From contig DATLCF010000001.1 of assembly GCA_035526505.1 (NCBI GenBank), positions 186,001 through 250,000 on the forward strand: a stretch of DNA of 64,000 nucleotides, written 5' to 3'. Within the stretch, counting starts at the first letter, position 1. Each line of letters opens with the position of its first letter. The notes below the pieces were generated by a model. It saw nothing but the letters and a program-made list of their open reading frames with translations, did no database searches and was not told the origin of the DNA. Origin of the DNA: DATLCF01 sp035526505. Its GTDB lineage: Bacteria > Patescibacteriota > Saccharimonadia > Saccharimonadales > UBA4665. The position numbers and the translations under genes were made by a program. Of the stretch, positions 42,513 to 51,671 are shown piece after piece.

Positions 42513-42542
42513 TTGACAAGCAGAAAACTAACAGAGTATGGT
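42513..42542 (+). promoter_or_regulatory. Promoter of the small conserved gene
   Basis: TTGACA (42513-42518), 18-base spacer, TATGGT (42537-42542). Predicted start near 42549 gives a short leader before ATG 42586. Confidence 0.6.
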
Positions 42543-42585
42543 AGGGGTACCATTACTAATTCTAAGAAGAGGGGAAATTCTAGCA

Positions 42586-42783
42586 ATGGCATATAAGCAC
42601 ACTAACTCAAAGGGCGTTACCTACTACCTGAACTCGAAAGAAGTAACTCTGCGCGGTGGCAAAAAGCAGACTATTTACTACTTCAGTAAGGATGAACGCC
42701 CGGAAGCTACCGACTTGCCAGAAGGCTTTGTCGTTAACGAAAACCCACGCAACGGCTTCTTGACCGTTAAGCGTGCAGCTTAG
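42586..42783 (+). CDS. Conserved 65-residue Saccharibacteria-type protein
   Basis: The product starts MAYKHTNSKGVTYYLNSKEV and continues with RGGKKQTIYYFSKDERP and FVVNENPRNGFLTVKR. It is a compact beta-rich basic protein that I recognise as a conserved small hypothetical in Saccharibacteria. A strong promoter and a clean terminator around it mark a well expressed single gene. ATG 42586 is preferred over 42538, which lies at the -10. Function unknown. Confidence 0.8.
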   Translation: MAYKHTNSKGVTYYLNSKEVTLRGGKKQTIYYFSKDERPEATDLPEGFVVNENPRNGFLTVKRAA

Positions 42784-42806
42784 TCGAATACAACTAAAAC
42801 TCCAGA

Positions 42807-42835
42807 AAACACCCTGAGCATATCAGGGTGTTTTT
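42807..42835 (+). terminator. Rho-independent terminator of the 65-residue protein gene
   Basis: AAACACCCTGA (42807-42817) pairs with TCAGGGTGTTT starting at 42823, followed by a T-run. Confidence 0.9.
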
Positions 42836-42882
42836 GTATATAAGGTTAACGCGTTAAGTATTATTTGATATAGTGGATGGAT

Positions 42883-43647
42883 ATGGCAGATACAATTCTC
42901 GAGGTCAAAGACCTGCAAAAATCATACGACAACAAAAAAGTTGTAAACGGCATTACCTTTACGGTTAAAAAAGGTGAAATTTTTGGCATACTGGGGCCAA
43001 ATGGCGCAGGCAAGACCACCACGCTAGAAATGATTGAGGCGCTTCGCCCCATTGACGGCGGTAGCGCGGTTATCGACGGCATCGACGTGGCCAGCAACCC
43101 GTACAAAATCCGGGCTATCATTGGCGTGCAGCCCCAAAGCCCGGCATTCCAGGACAAAACCAAATTGTCGGAACTTATCGAATTATTCGCGGCAGCTTAT
43201 GGCCAAAAAGTCTCAGTTAAACAATTTTTGGCCGATGTGCAGCTGGAAGAAAAAGCCAACAGCTATGTAGAGAATTTGAGCGGCGGCCAAAAACAGCGCT
43301 TTAGTATTGCCGCGGCTCTGGTGCACAAGCCCAAAGTGTTTTTTATGGACGAGCCCACGACCGGCCTGGACCCTCAAGCTCGCCGCAACTTGTGGGATTT
43401 GGTGCGCGAGGTACGCGACAAAGGCATCAGTGTCATCCTGACCACCCATTACATGGAAGAAGCCGAGGTGCTGTGCGACCGCGTGGCCATTATGGACAAT
43501 GGCAACATTATTGCCCTGGACACACCCCAAAAACTTATTAAAGACCTGTTACACCGTGGGTTTAAAAAGAAGCAGCACGTGGAACAAGCCAATCTGGAAG
43601 ACGTGTTTATCGACCTAACGGGCAAAGAACTAAGAGGCGAATCATGA
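42883..43647 (+). CDS. ABC-2 type exporter ATP-binding protein
   Basis: The 254 residues show Walker A GPNGAGKTTT (38-47), Q-loop GVQPQSP near 86, signature LSGGQKQR near 133, Walker B VFFMDEPTTGLDP near 153 and the H-loop TTHYMEEAE near 187. The subfamily is that of DrrA/NatA-like exporters. ATG 42883 is chosen because TATAGT (42869-42874) ends eight bases upstream; ATG 42877 is too close. The permease gene overlaps by ATGA. Confidence 0.95.
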   Translation: MADTILEVKDLQKSYDNKKVVNGITFTVKKGEIFGILGPNGAGKTTTLEMIEALRPIDGGSAVIDGIDVASNPYKIRAIIGVQPQSPAFQDKTKLSELIELFAAAYGQKVSVKQFLADVQLEEKANSYVENLSGGQKQRFSIAAALVHKPKVFFMDEPTTGLDPQARRNLWDLVREVRDKGISVILTTHYMEEAEVLCDRVAIMDNGNIIALDTPQKLIKDLLHRGFKKKQHVEQANLEDVFIDLTGKELRGES

Positions 43648-44750
43648 ACCGCAAACTATTTACCGTAGCCGTATTTGTCAAAATCAACACCCGCCGGTTT
43701 TTCCGGGACAAAACAGCTATCTTCTTTACCGTGGCCTTTCCACTAATCTTTTTGTTTGTGTTTGGTGGTATTTTTGGCAAAAACAGCGAAACATCGTTTA
43801 AGGTGGCGCTGGTAAACGACTCGCACAGTGCATTTTCGCAGCAGTTTGTCAGCGAAGCTAAAAAGACCAAGTTTCTTAAGGTAAGCGACGATGCACATTC
43901 GTTGGCCGATGCTAAAGAGCGCATGAATCGTGGCGAGCTGGACGCTACCATTGTGCTGCCGCCTGACTTCGGTACCATCAAGAACAGCAAGTATCCTTCT
44001 GGTCAAGCCGTGGTGTACTACAGCCAAAATAACGCTTCGGCTGCCCAAACCCTGACCACCGTACTAGAGGGCGAATTCAAAGATGTAAATGCCCGCTTCG
44101 TAAAAGCCGACACGCCGTTTACTGTTACCTCTCACCAAACCAACGACAAGGGCCTAAGCCAGTTCGATTATGTGTTTGCGGGGCTCCTGGGCTTTTCTAT
44201 TATTGGCATGGGCATTTTTGGGCCGATTAATGTGTTTCCGGAACTGAAAAAGCAGGGTATTTTGCGCCGCTTTCACACCACACCTTTGCGTGTGTGGCAG
44301 TACTTTTTGGCTACCATGGGCAGCCAGGTGGTTATCGGGCTGGTCAGTATGGGTGTAATGTTTGCCGTGGCTATTACCGTATTCCACCTGCACGTCGTGG
44401 GTAATTATTTGGAGCTAGCCCTGTTTTTACTCTTGGGCCTGATGATGATTTTGGGCATTGGCTTGGCCCTGGGCGGCTGGGCTAAAAACGAACGGCAGGT
44501 AGCGCCGCTGGCCAACATTGTGGTCTTCCCCATGATGTTTTTAAGCGGCACATTCTTCCCACGGTTCCTCATGCCCGAATGGCTGCAAAGCGTCTCGGCC
44601 TTCTTACCCCTTACCCCTGTGATTGAAGGTGCCCGGCTTATCGCCACCGAAGGCAAGAGTCTCATAGACGTCGGCCCGCAAGTTGGCTTGGTGGCCTTGT
44701 GGGCAGTAGTTATCTACGCTATCGCCTTCCGCGTCTTCCGGTGGGAATAG
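43644..44750 (+). CDS. ABC-2 type permease
   Basis: The 368 residues have one N-terminal TM (about 25-45), an extracytoplasmic domain of about 125 residues, then five TM helices from about 175, including FLSGTFFPRFLMPEWLQ near 300, the ABC-2/YhgE-type signature. With the ATPase at 42883 it forms an exporter of unknown substrate (drug, lipid or peptide). Confidence 0.93.
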   Translation: MNRKLFTVAVFVKINTRRFFRDKTAIFFTVAFPLIFLFVFGGIFGKNSETSFKVALVNDSHSAFSQQFVSEAKKTKFLKVSDDAHSLADAKERMNRGELDATIVLPPDFGTIKNSKYPSGQAVVYYSQNNASAAQTLTTVLEGEFKDVNARFVKADTPFTVTSHQTNDKGLSQFDYVFAGLLGFSIIGMGIFGPINVFPELKKQGILRRFHTTPLRVWQYFLATMGSQVVIGLVSMGVMFAVAITVFHLHVVGNYLELALFLLLGLMMILGIGLALGGWAKNERQVAPLANIVVFPMMFLSGTFFPRFLMPEWLQSVSAFLPLTPVIEGARLIATEGKSLIDVGPQVGLVALWAVVIYAIAFRVFRWE

Positions 44751-44770
44751 TAAACCCACCTCTGTTGGAG

Positions 44771-44776
44771 TATACT
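44771..44776 (+). promoter_or_regulatory. -10 element of the ImmA operon
   Basis: TATACT ends six bases before ATG 44783, the leaderless pattern. Confidence 0.55.
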
Positions 44777-44782
44777 GTAGGT

Positions 44783-45319
44783 ATGACCTTGCAGGAGATT
44801 CGGGAGCTGGCCGAGCAGCATGCGCGCACCTATAATCCAGGCAATCTGGTGCCTTTTCCGCATGACAACGTTGTGGCTGCCAACGATGACCTAGAAATAT
44901 TGTTTGCAGACCTAGAAGATTCTAATATATCTGGCGCAATCCTGTACAAAAACAATACGTACAGCATTATCGTCAACAATACCAAGCCGCGCACCCGCCA
45001 GCACTTTACCATTGGCCACGAACTAGGCCATTATTTTTTGCATAAAGATGTACTGCAGAAGCGTAAAGACGAAGGCATTGTAGATGGAGACAGCTGGCTG
45101 GACGGTGGTAGTAATATGCTATTCCGCCAAGATGGAGTGGATGAAACGCAGTTAGAAAAAGAAGCCAATAACTTTGCCGCTAGCCTTATTATGCCCGAAG
45201 CCCAGGTGCGCAAGGCTTGGAAGGCGCTGGAATCCATACAGGCCTGCGCCCGCGTATTCAAGGTGTCGGTGGTGGCCATGAGTATTCGTTTGACCCAACA
45301 AGGGATAATAAAGGACTAG
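44783..45319 (+). CDS. ImmA/IrrE-family metallopeptidase
   Basis: The 178-residue protein has the zinc motif HFTIGHELGHYFLHKD with HELGH at 79-83 and a third-ligand helix EANNFAASLIMP near 132, the M78 (ImmA/IrrE) pattern. Family members cleave a partner DNA-binding repressor, as for ICEBs1 ImmR or Deinococcus DdrO. No HTH repressor is adjacent; instead a two-TM protein follows after two bases. The substrate is therefore elsewhere or atypical. Start fixed by the leaderless -10. Confidence 0.88.
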   Translation: MTLQEIRELAEQHARTYNPGNLVPFPHDNVVAANDDLEILFADLEDSNISGAILYKNNTYSIIVNNTKPRTRQHFTIGHELGHYFLHKDVLQKRKDEGIVDGDSWLDGGSNMLFRQDGVDETQLEKEANNFAASLIMPEAQVRKAWKALESIQACARVFKVSVVAMSIRLTQQGIIKD

Positions 45320-45321
45320 CC

Positions 45322-45720
45322 ATGCCTGCCGCCAAAGAACCAGTGCAGGCAGGGGGAGGGCGGACACCGACACCTGCCGTCAAGCTGTACCAATTTACCG
45401 TGCCGCGAACCATGCCTACGGTACGCAAGGACGGTACGGACGATATTGATCAAGAGATTTTGCGTGAACACCGTCTGCAAAACGACGACACTCAGCAAAA
45501 CATCAAACTTAAACGAGTTACCCTGAACCGCCTGTTTATATTTTTGGCAATCGAAACGAGTGTAATCTTTTTGTTCGCCTTTTTTCAGGCTATCGGCTGG
45601 CCGCACAAGTTCGACCTGGAAGAATGGAGTTTTCGCCTGCTGGTAACCGCCACCATTGCCCAAATAACCGGCATGCTATTTGTTGCCGTTCGCTACCTAT
45701 TCCCCAAAGGCAAAAACTAG
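45322..45720 (+). CDS. Two-TM membrane protein co-transcribed with ImmA
   Basis: The 132 residues comprise a cytoplasmic N-terminus of about 70 residues (Gly-rich start, then charged) and two TM helices (about 74-92, FIFLAIETSVIFLFAFFQAI, and about 104-124). It begins two bases after the ImmA stop, so they are one operon. The longer frame upstream (from 45217) runs inside ImmA and is rejected. It might tether or be cleaved by the peptidase. Confidence 0.7.
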   Translation: MPAAKEPVQAGGGRTPTPAVKLYQFTVPRTMPTVRKDGTDDIDQEILREHRLQNDDTQQNIKLKRVTLNRLFIFLAIETSVIFLFAFFQAIGWPHKFDLEEWSFRLLVTATIAQITGMLFVAVRYLFPKGKN

Positions 45721-45740
45721 CCCGAATGCAGCAAAAGTTA

Positions 45741-45746
45741 TATAAT
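45741..45746 (+). promoter_or_regulatory. -10 element of the dus gene
   Basis: TATAAT, 11 bases before ATG 45758; predicted leader of about four bases. Confidence 0.5.
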
Positions 45747-45757
45747 ACGTAAGAATT

Positions 45758-46711
45758 ATGGATATTTTGCAAACACTCCCTGCGCCATGCTTTGTGTTGG
45801 CGCCCATGGACGACGTAACAGATACAGTGTTTCGTCGAGTTGTTGCTGATTGTGCCCGTCCGGATGTGTTCTTTACCGAATTTGTGAATGTGGACGGCCT
45901 GCAAAGCCCGGGCCGCCCACGGTTGATCCATAAGCTGCAACACACTGCTGCCGAGCAGCCCCTGATTGCCCAAATATGGGGCAAAAACCCGGAAAATTAT
46001 TATAAGACCGCTAAAGAATTAGTGGCCATGGGCTTTGCCGGCATAGACATTAACATGGGCTGCCCGGTAAAAGTGGTGGTGCGCGACGGCTGTTGCAGCG
46101 CGCTGATGAACAACCGCGATTTAGCAGTAGAAATTATCAAAGCCACGCAGGCCGGTGCCGACGGTAAGGTGCCAGTTAGCGTAAAAACGCGTCTGGGCTT
46201 TAACGAAATTGACTTTAGCTGGCACGAGCTGTTGTTGCAGCAAAACCTTAGCATGTTAACCATCCACGGCCGTACCAGAAAAGAACAGAGTGCTGTGCCC
46301 GCCCACTGGGACGCTATTGGCCATGTACGTGAACTGCGGGATAAGCTGGCGCCCGACACCCTTATTGTCGGCAACGGCGATATTGCTACCCGCCAGCAAG
46401 GCATGGAGTTGGCAAAACAGTATAGCCTAGACGGCATTATGATTGGCCGCGGCATATTCCACGACCCCTTGGTGTTTGCCCAGCAGAGCGTATGGAGCGA
46501 ATATTCCAAACAGCAACGCATCGACCTATACACTAAACACGTTAAGCTTTTTGTCGAAACCTGGAAAGACAATGAACGCCGCCTGCCCATGCTGAACAAG
46601 TTCTGCAAAATATACATCAGCGGCTTCGACGGCGCCAAAGAACTGCGTGAACAGCTGATGCAAGCTCATACAGCCGATGAGCTTCTAAGTTTGCTAGATA
46701 AACATAGGTAG
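45758..46711 (+). CDS. tRNA-dihydrouridine synthase
   Basis: The 317-residue TIM-barrel flavoprotein has LAPMDDVTDTVFRRVV near 15, GIDINMGCPVKVVVRDGC near 95 (the conserved Cys loop), VKTRLGF near 145, TIHGRTRKE near 167 and GNGDI near 203 with the FMN-phosphate motif IMIGRGIFHDP near 228. It reduces uridines in tRNA D-loops with NADPH. Which subfamily (DusA/B/C) is not certain. Confidence 0.93.
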   Translation: MDILQTLPAPCFVLAPMDDVTDTVFRRVVADCARPDVFFTEFVNVDGLQSPGRPRLIHKLQHTAAEQPLIAQIWGKNPENYYKTAKELVAMGFAGIDINMGCPVKVVVRDGCCSALMNNRDLAVEIIKATQAGADGKVPVSVKTRLGFNEIDFSWHELLLQQNLSMLTIHGRTRKEQSAVPAHWDAIGHVRELRDKLAPDTLIVGNGDIATRQQGMELAKQYSLDGIMIGRGIFHDPLVFAQQSVWSEYSKQQRIDLYTKHVKLFVETWKDNERRLPMLNKFCKIYISGFDGAKELREQLMQAHTADELLSLLDKHR

Positions 46712-46745
46712 GGATCTGTGCATTTTGTGCAAGCGCCCTGTGCTT

Positions 46746-47717
46746 TTATGCATTGTCAAAGCGAAGGGGAAGGTTGTATCTAGCATCTTGCGTGTACCAG
46801 GGCGGGCTGTCGTCTGGCCTGTCCATACTGGCCAGCACCTCGTTCATAGGGAGTATATGGCAAGCGCTATCCGGTAAGGTGTAAGTGGACGTACCAAGGT
46901 GGCGCAGCTGTGCAAAACTGGAAATAAAATATGGCGGCCTGTCAGTAGCAGCCGAGGCGCCGGTATCGGCACCCATATGAATAGTTAGTAACTCGGGGTC
47001 AATACCAAGTCCATCAGCCTGCTGTACCAGCTCGGTAAGCTCCGGATATAAATAATTGCGGATGGGTTGGCGCTGTTGATCTGTAAGCCAGGCCAGATGT
47101 TTGAGTTTTGCAATGTATAGTCCCATGTTTCTTCTGCGTTCTATGCCCAGGCGTGCAAGCGTATCTGTTTGCTCCTGGCTGTAATTTGCTTTGGAGCGCT
47201 GGCCTTTTGGTATCGCTGCTGTAAGCAAATCGGTTTCCAGAGTTTGTTGTGCTGCTTGGCGCCCTATTTGTTGGCACATACTGCGGAGCGCATTTAGGCT
47301 CAGGGCATCCATTATTTCTGTTTCCGCGGTCGCCGTTTCGGGTCGAACGTGTTGTAGGCCTTCAATGGCGGCGTGCCTATCCCAAAGAGGTATGCAGTGC
47401 GTGTCGGATGTACCCCACTCCACCTTTCCGGTTATCGCATGGAGGACGGTATGGCGCGCCATACCGCTGACATGACTAAGCAGGGTAAGATCGATGCCCG
47501 GGCCCGCCTGTTTTTCTTCCTGGTGGTTGTTTGGATCTTTTTCTGCCTCGTACGCCCCGGATATATTACGGATCATAGCTAGCACTTCGGCATGACCCAA
47601 CCGCGGATCAAAGCCGGCTATTAGGGCGGCCGTATCCCTGTTGGCTATGGCTGGATTACAAAAGGGTATCTGCTCAAACCAAGGTGTTGTAACAAGTGAT
47701 TTTTCATTTTGGGTCAA
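46746..47717 (-). CDS. Hypothetical protein of unknown function
   Basis: The 323 residues start with TTG, supported by GGAG seven bases upstream on the minus strand. The protein has no TM or signal peptide. The N-terminal third includes GFDPRLGHAEVLAMIRNISG and DLTLLSHVSGMARHTVLHAI, suggesting a helical fold that could be HTH-like (ATGKVEWG follows); the middle is helical and Gln-rich; the C-terminal third has short beta strands (PPYFISSFAQL). Not recognised. It is single and flanked by the dus and endonuclease Q genes. Confidence 0.6.
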   Translation of the reverse strand: MTQNEKSLVTTPWFEQIPFCNPAIANRDTAALIAGFDPRLGHAEVLAMIRNISGAYEAEKDPNNHQEEKQAGPGIDLTLLSHVSGMARHTVLHAITGKVEWGTSDTHCIPLWDRHAAIEGLQHVRPETATAETEIMDALSLNALRSMCQQIGRQAAQQTLETDLLTAAIPKGQRSKANYSQEQTDTLARLGIERRRNMGLYIAKLKHLAWLTDQQRQPIRNYLYPELTELVQQADGLGIDPELLTIHMGADTGASAATDRPPYFISSFAQLRHLGTSTYTLPDSACHILPMNEVLASMDRPDDSPPWYTQDARYNLPLRFDNA

Positions 47718-47836
47718 GTGTATGCTCCTGTTTGTGTGTTTTTGCCGCGTTTAATATAAACATAGGAAGCCTCGCTGTACAACACAAAGCCATGTAACGA
47801 CTAGCAAATATGGGTCGCCGCCTATACGTTATGCGC

Positions 47837-47842
47837 TACACT
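47837..47842 (+). promoter_or_regulatory. -10 element of the endonuclease Q operon
   Basis: TACACT ends seven bases before ATG 47850. Confidence 0.5.
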
Positions 47843-47849
47843 AGTAAAC

Positions 47850-49133
47850 ATGGAATTAATCGTTGACCTGCACATTCATTCGCACTACAGCCGGGCAACC
47901 AGCAAGCAATGTACGTTCGAGGGACTATACCGCTGGGGTAAGCTAAAGGGCATTAATGTTATTGGCACCGGCGACTTTACGCACCCGGGATGGTTCGCAG
48001 AGATGCAGGAAAAGCTGGAACTGCTTGATACCGGGTTGTTCCGGCTGAAGCCCGAAATAGCGGCCGAAATTGATAAAACACTGCCCGCCACAGTGCGCAA
48101 TAACCCCATTTGGTTTGTGCCCAGTGTAGAAATCGCGGCTATTTACAGCAAGGGCGGCAAGGTACGCAAGCTGCATCAATTAATTGTGGTGCCCAGTTTT
48201 AGTACAGTTAGTGAAATTAATAGCCGGTTGGAGCGCATTGGCAACCTGAAGGCCGACGGCCGCCCTATTTTGGGCATCGACAGCAAAGAGCTGTTACGGC
48301 TAGCCCTGGATGCCGACCCAGAAGCCCTGTACATTCCAGCGCACATCTGGACACCCTGGTTCGGTATGTTTGGCAGCAAGTCCGGCTTTGACAGTATAGA
48401 GGAAGCGTTTGAGGAGCTGACACCGGAAATCAAGGCCATCGAAACCGGCCTATCCAGCGACCCGTACATGAACTGGCAGGTTAGTAATTTGAAAAATGTG
48501 ACCATAACCTCGCACTCCGATGCTCATTCGCCGCAAAAATTAGGCCGTGAAGCCACGGTGGTAAACGCCCAGCCCACCTATGCCGATGTGGTGGGCGCTA
48601 TCAAAACAAATGACGACCGGCTAAAGGGCACCATAGAATTTTTCCCCGAAGAGGGCAAATATCATGCCGATGGCCACCGCGTGTGCGACATACGTTTTAC
48701 CCCGCAAGAAACCAAAGCGCATAAGGGCATATGCCCCAATTGCAACAAACCCTTGGTGGTGGGTGTGGAATATCGCGTATCCGAGCTGGCCGACCAACCG
48801 CTGCCCACCAATCCTAAAAAACAAGTGGAATATATTGTGCCATTAATCGAAATATTGGCCGAACTGCGTGGTGTAAAATCCGTTAGTGGCAAGGCAGTAC
48901 TGGCCGAGTACGATAATCTTATTGCCGCCTTGGGCGACGAATTTAGTATTTTGCGCAGTATTCCCATAGAACAAATTCGCGCTGCATCCCAGGAAGCCGC
49001 GCTGGCTGTAGAACGTCTGCGTGCCGGCGACGTCTACCGCGAACCAGGCTTTGACGGCATATTCGGCACCATAAAAGTGTTTAAAGATGCTGCCGAACGC
49101 CACGAAACGCTGAACCAGTTGGCCTTACTGTAA
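47850..49133 (+). CDS. Endonuclease Q-like PHP-domain nuclease
   Basis: The 427 residues have PHP metal motifs DLHIHSHYS (6-14), GTGDFTHPGW (about 42-51), SVEIAAIY near 92 and SHSDAHSP near 222, then a zinc knuckle with GICPNCNKPLVVGVEYRV near 292. This layout is that of endonuclease Q / TIGR00375 proteins, which nick 5' of deaminated bases (hypoxanthine, uracil, xanthine) and abasic sites. It heads a run with an IMPase and a UvrD-type helicase, consistent with a base-damage repair unit. Confidence 0.88.
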   Translation: MELIVDLHIHSHYSRATSKQCTFEGLYRWGKLKGINVIGTGDFTHPGWFAEMQEKLELLDTGLFRLKPEIAAEIDKTLPATVRNNPIWFVPSVEIAAIYSKGGKVRKLHQLIVVPSFSTVSEINSRLERIGNLKADGRPILGIDSKELLRLALDADPEALYIPAHIWTPWFGMFGSKSGFDSIEEAFEELTPEIKAIETGLSSDPYMNWQVSNLKNVTITSHSDAHSPQKLGREATVVNAQPTYADVVGAIKTNDDRLKGTIEFFPEEGKYHADGHRVCDIRFTPQETKAHKGICPNCNKPLVVGVEYRVSELADQPLPTNPKKQVEYIVPLIEILAELRGVKSVSGKAVLAEYDNLIAALGDEFSILRSIPIEQIRAASQEAALAVERLRAGDVYREPGFDGIFGTIKVFKDAAERHETLNQLALL

Positions 49134-49142
49134 AATAAAACA

Positions 49143-49949
49143 ATGGCATATACACAATTCCTCGAGCAAACCCTAACTCAGGCGGCCTCCATTGCCGCTA
49201 ACAATTTTGGCAAAGTAACTGGCACGGTTAAAGCAGGCGACAACAACCAGGTATTAACCGAAACCGATGTGGCCATTGGCAAGCACATTGTGGATGCAAT
49301 TAAAAAAGAGTTTCCGGACCACAATGTTATTGACGAAGAAGCAGGGGTAATCGACAACCAGTCGCGCTACACCTGGGTGGTTGACCCCATTGACGGCACC
49401 AGCAACTTTGCTGCCGGCCTGCCGCATTATGGCATTATGATCGGTTTGCTAGAAGACGCCACCCCCATTGCCGGCGGCATTGCCCTGCCGGCATTTAACG
49501 AAATCTATCTGGCAGAGAATGGCAAGGGTACAACCTGCAACGGACAGGCAATTAGTGTCAGTAGTGAACAAGACTTACTTAAATCGCTAGTAACTTACGG
49601 CATCGACGGCCACCAGGAAGACCCCGCACTAACCCAGCAAGAATGTGCTGTGCTGACCAACATTATTTTAGGCATTCGCAACCTGCGCACCAGCAACAGT
49701 GCATTCGATATGGCCAATGTGGCCAGTGGCCGCTACGGCGCATTCTTAAACAAAACCACTAAAATTTGGGACAATGTTGCGCCGCAAATTATTGTTGAGG
49801 AAGCTGGAGGCGTATGGACAGACTTTGACGGCCAGGCATTTGATTACACCAAACCGCTCAGCCGTGTGGACCAGAACTTTACCGTATGCGCCGGTGCCCC
49901 GGCATTGCACAGACAGTTGCAGGATATTATCCATGCAGCTCAATCCTGA
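49143..49949 (+). CDS. Inositol-monophosphatase family phosphatase
   Basis: The 268 residues hold the three IMPase motifs: DEEAG (about 61-65), WVVDPIDGTSNFAAG (about 78-92) and IWDNVAPQIIVEEAGG near 210. Family members are Mg-dependent and Li-sensitive and act on inositol phosphates, 3'-phosphoadenosine 5'-phosphate, NADP or fructose-1,6-bisphosphate. Its place between two DNA-repair genes suggests a nucleotide substrate (for example PAP), but that is inference. The end overlaps the helicase start by 17 bases. Confidence 0.92.
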   Translation: MAYTQFLEQTLTQAASIAANNFGKVTGTVKAGDNNQVLTETDVAIGKHIVDAIKKEFPDHNVIDEEAGVIDNQSRYTWVVDPIDGTSNFAAGLPHYGIMIGLLEDATPIAGGIALPAFNEIYLAENGKGTTCNGQAISVSSEQDLLKSLVTYGIDGHQEDPALTQQECAVLTNIILGIRNLRTSNSAFDMANVASGRYGAFLNKTTKIWDNVAPQIIVEEAGGVWTDFDGQAFDYTKPLSRVDQNFTVCAGAPALHRQLQDIIHAAQS

Positions 49950-51645
49950 ACAGTTACGAGCGGTCGAAGCGCCTAACGGCCCGGTGCTGATTGTGGCCGG
50001 GCCAGGCACAGGCAAAACCAAAACGCTGGTGGCGCGTATTACGCATTTAATTGAACAGGGCATACCGGCAGAAGACATCCTGGCCCTGACATTCACCAAT
50101 AAAGCCGCACGCGAAATGCGCGAACGTGTGGGCAGCACGGGTGCCCAAATTACGACGTTCCACGCATTATGCAATAGCATATTGACTAAGCTGGATGGCA
50201 AAAAACCGCTGTTTGTGGCCGAAGCCGAGCGCCAGCAGATTATCCGTACTCTTAAAAAATCACAGGAACTAAAGGGGCTAAGCGTGCGCGAACTGGGCTT
50301 GCAGATTTCGCGCGCCAAAAACAGCACGCAAGCCAGCAACGACCCAGCGCTTGCCAAACTGATAACAGCGTATAATGCGGAACTACAAGCCAGAAATCTG
50401 TGCGATTTTGACGACCTCTTGCTGCGTTTGTATGACCATTTGCAAGGTGCCATGCCGAATACTACATATCAAGCGATTTTGGTTGATGAATTCCAGGACA
50501 CCAACGGCCTGCAGTATGAATTGCTGAAGTTGCTGAATAGTACCGATAACCTGTTTGTCATTGGCGACCCCAAACAGTCTATTTATGGTTTCCGTGGCGC
50601 CAGCGCCGGTGTGTTTGACCGGTTCAAAACAGATTGGCCCAACGCCACAGAAATTGCGTTGACCATAAATTACCGTTCAGCCCCCGATATAGTTGCCTTG
50701 GGTAATGCTATTTTTAGCAATGCAACACAGCTTACGCCGCATCAGACCCAACTTGGCCATGTACAAGTCATGCAGCTTCTGAGCGAATACAGCGAAGCGC
50801 GCTGGATTATTGCCCAAGTCGAACGCGCCATTGGCGGCAGCACCATGCTAAAGGGTAGCGAACACCATGCCCAGGACACCGGCTGCACTTTCCGCGATTT
50901 TGCCGTATTGTACCGCTCGCATGCCACTGCCAAACCGTTGCAGCGCTTGCTGGACGAGTCCGGCATCCCATTCCAGGTAGCAGGCGAGGGAACGCCCTAT
51001 CAGCGGCCAGATATCGCAAGGATACTTAACGCGTTAAGTTATATTGCAGGCAAAATCGAACAGCCGCAACTGTCCGGCCTAACAACCACCCAGGCACAAA
51101 TCCTACTAGACCCACTCAAAACTACCCAACAAACCCTACCTGACCTAGTGCAAACAATTGTTAAGGTCCTTAATGTGGCCACTGATGACAACCGCCAAGA
51201 CTTGCAGCAACTCTTAAATTCGCTCATTCGTTTCAAAGACGCAGCGGCATATCTGGAATACGTGCAAACAATTGCCGAACAAGAGTTCTACGACCCCCTG
51301 GCGGATGCTGTAACCCTGCTGACCATCCATGCTGCTAAGGGTTTGGAGTTTAAGCATGTGTTTGTAATCGGTGCCAACGAGGGCTTACTGCCGCACTACC
51401 GCCCCGGCCAGCAACCTAACATTGACGAAGAACGCCGCCTGTTTTACGTAGCCGTCACTCGTGCCAAGCAAAACTTAGATATCTTGCACGCCAAAACCCG
51501 TGGTGGCAAGCCTGCCAGACTGTCGCGTTTTATTACTGAACTACCGGCAGACGTCCTAAAACCAACCACCGACCCCGACATGGCAGCCCAAGTCCGCAAA
51601 AGCAAACTGCGCCACTACAAAAAGGCGCAAGGCAGCTTATTCTAG
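49933..51645 (+). CDS. UvrD/PcrA-like SF1A DNA helicase (short form)
   Basis: The 570 residues contain SF1A motifs: LNPEQLRAVEAP (Q motif), Walker A GPGTGKT (23-29), LTFTNKAAREMRERV (Ia), VDEFQDTN (II) near 184, GDPKQSIYGFRGA (III), NYRS (IV), TIHAAKGLEFKHVFVIGA (V) near 457 and RRLFYVAVTRAKQNL (VI). At 570 residues it is well short of PcrA/UvrD (about 720), with reduced 2B and no C-terminal RNAP-binding extension. ATG 49933 starts at MQLNPEQ; the longer upstream frame lies in the IMPase gene. Confidence 0.94.
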   Translation: MQLNPEQLRAVEAPNGPVLIVAGPGTGKTKTLVARITHLIEQGIPAEDILALTFTNKAAREMRERVGSTGAQITTFHALCNSILTKLDGKKPLFVAEAERQQIIRTLKKSQELKGLSVRELGLQISRAKNSTQASNDPALAKLITAYNAELQARNLCDFDDLLLRLYDHLQGAMPNTTYQAILVDEFQDTNGLQYELLKLLNSTDNLFVIGDPKQSIYGFRGASAGVFDRFKTDWPNATEIALTINYRSAPDIVALGNAIFSNATQLTPHQTQLGHVQVMQLLSEYSEARWIIAQVERAIGGSTMLKGSEHHAQDTGCTFRDFAVLYRSHATAKPLQRLLDESGIPFQVAGEGTPYQRPDIARILNALSYIAGKIEQPQLSGLTTTQAQILLDPLKTTQQTLPDLVQTIVKVLNVATDDNRQDLQQLLNSLIRFKDAAAYLEYVQTIAEQEFYDPLADAVTLLTIHAAKGLEFKHVFVIGANEGLLPHYRPGQQPNIDEERRLFYVAVTRAKQNLDILHAKTRGGKPARLSRFITELPADVLKPTTDPDMAAQVRKSKLRHYKKAQGSLF

Positions 51646-51671
51646 CTGGAAAAGTTTTGCACAGGTTTATA

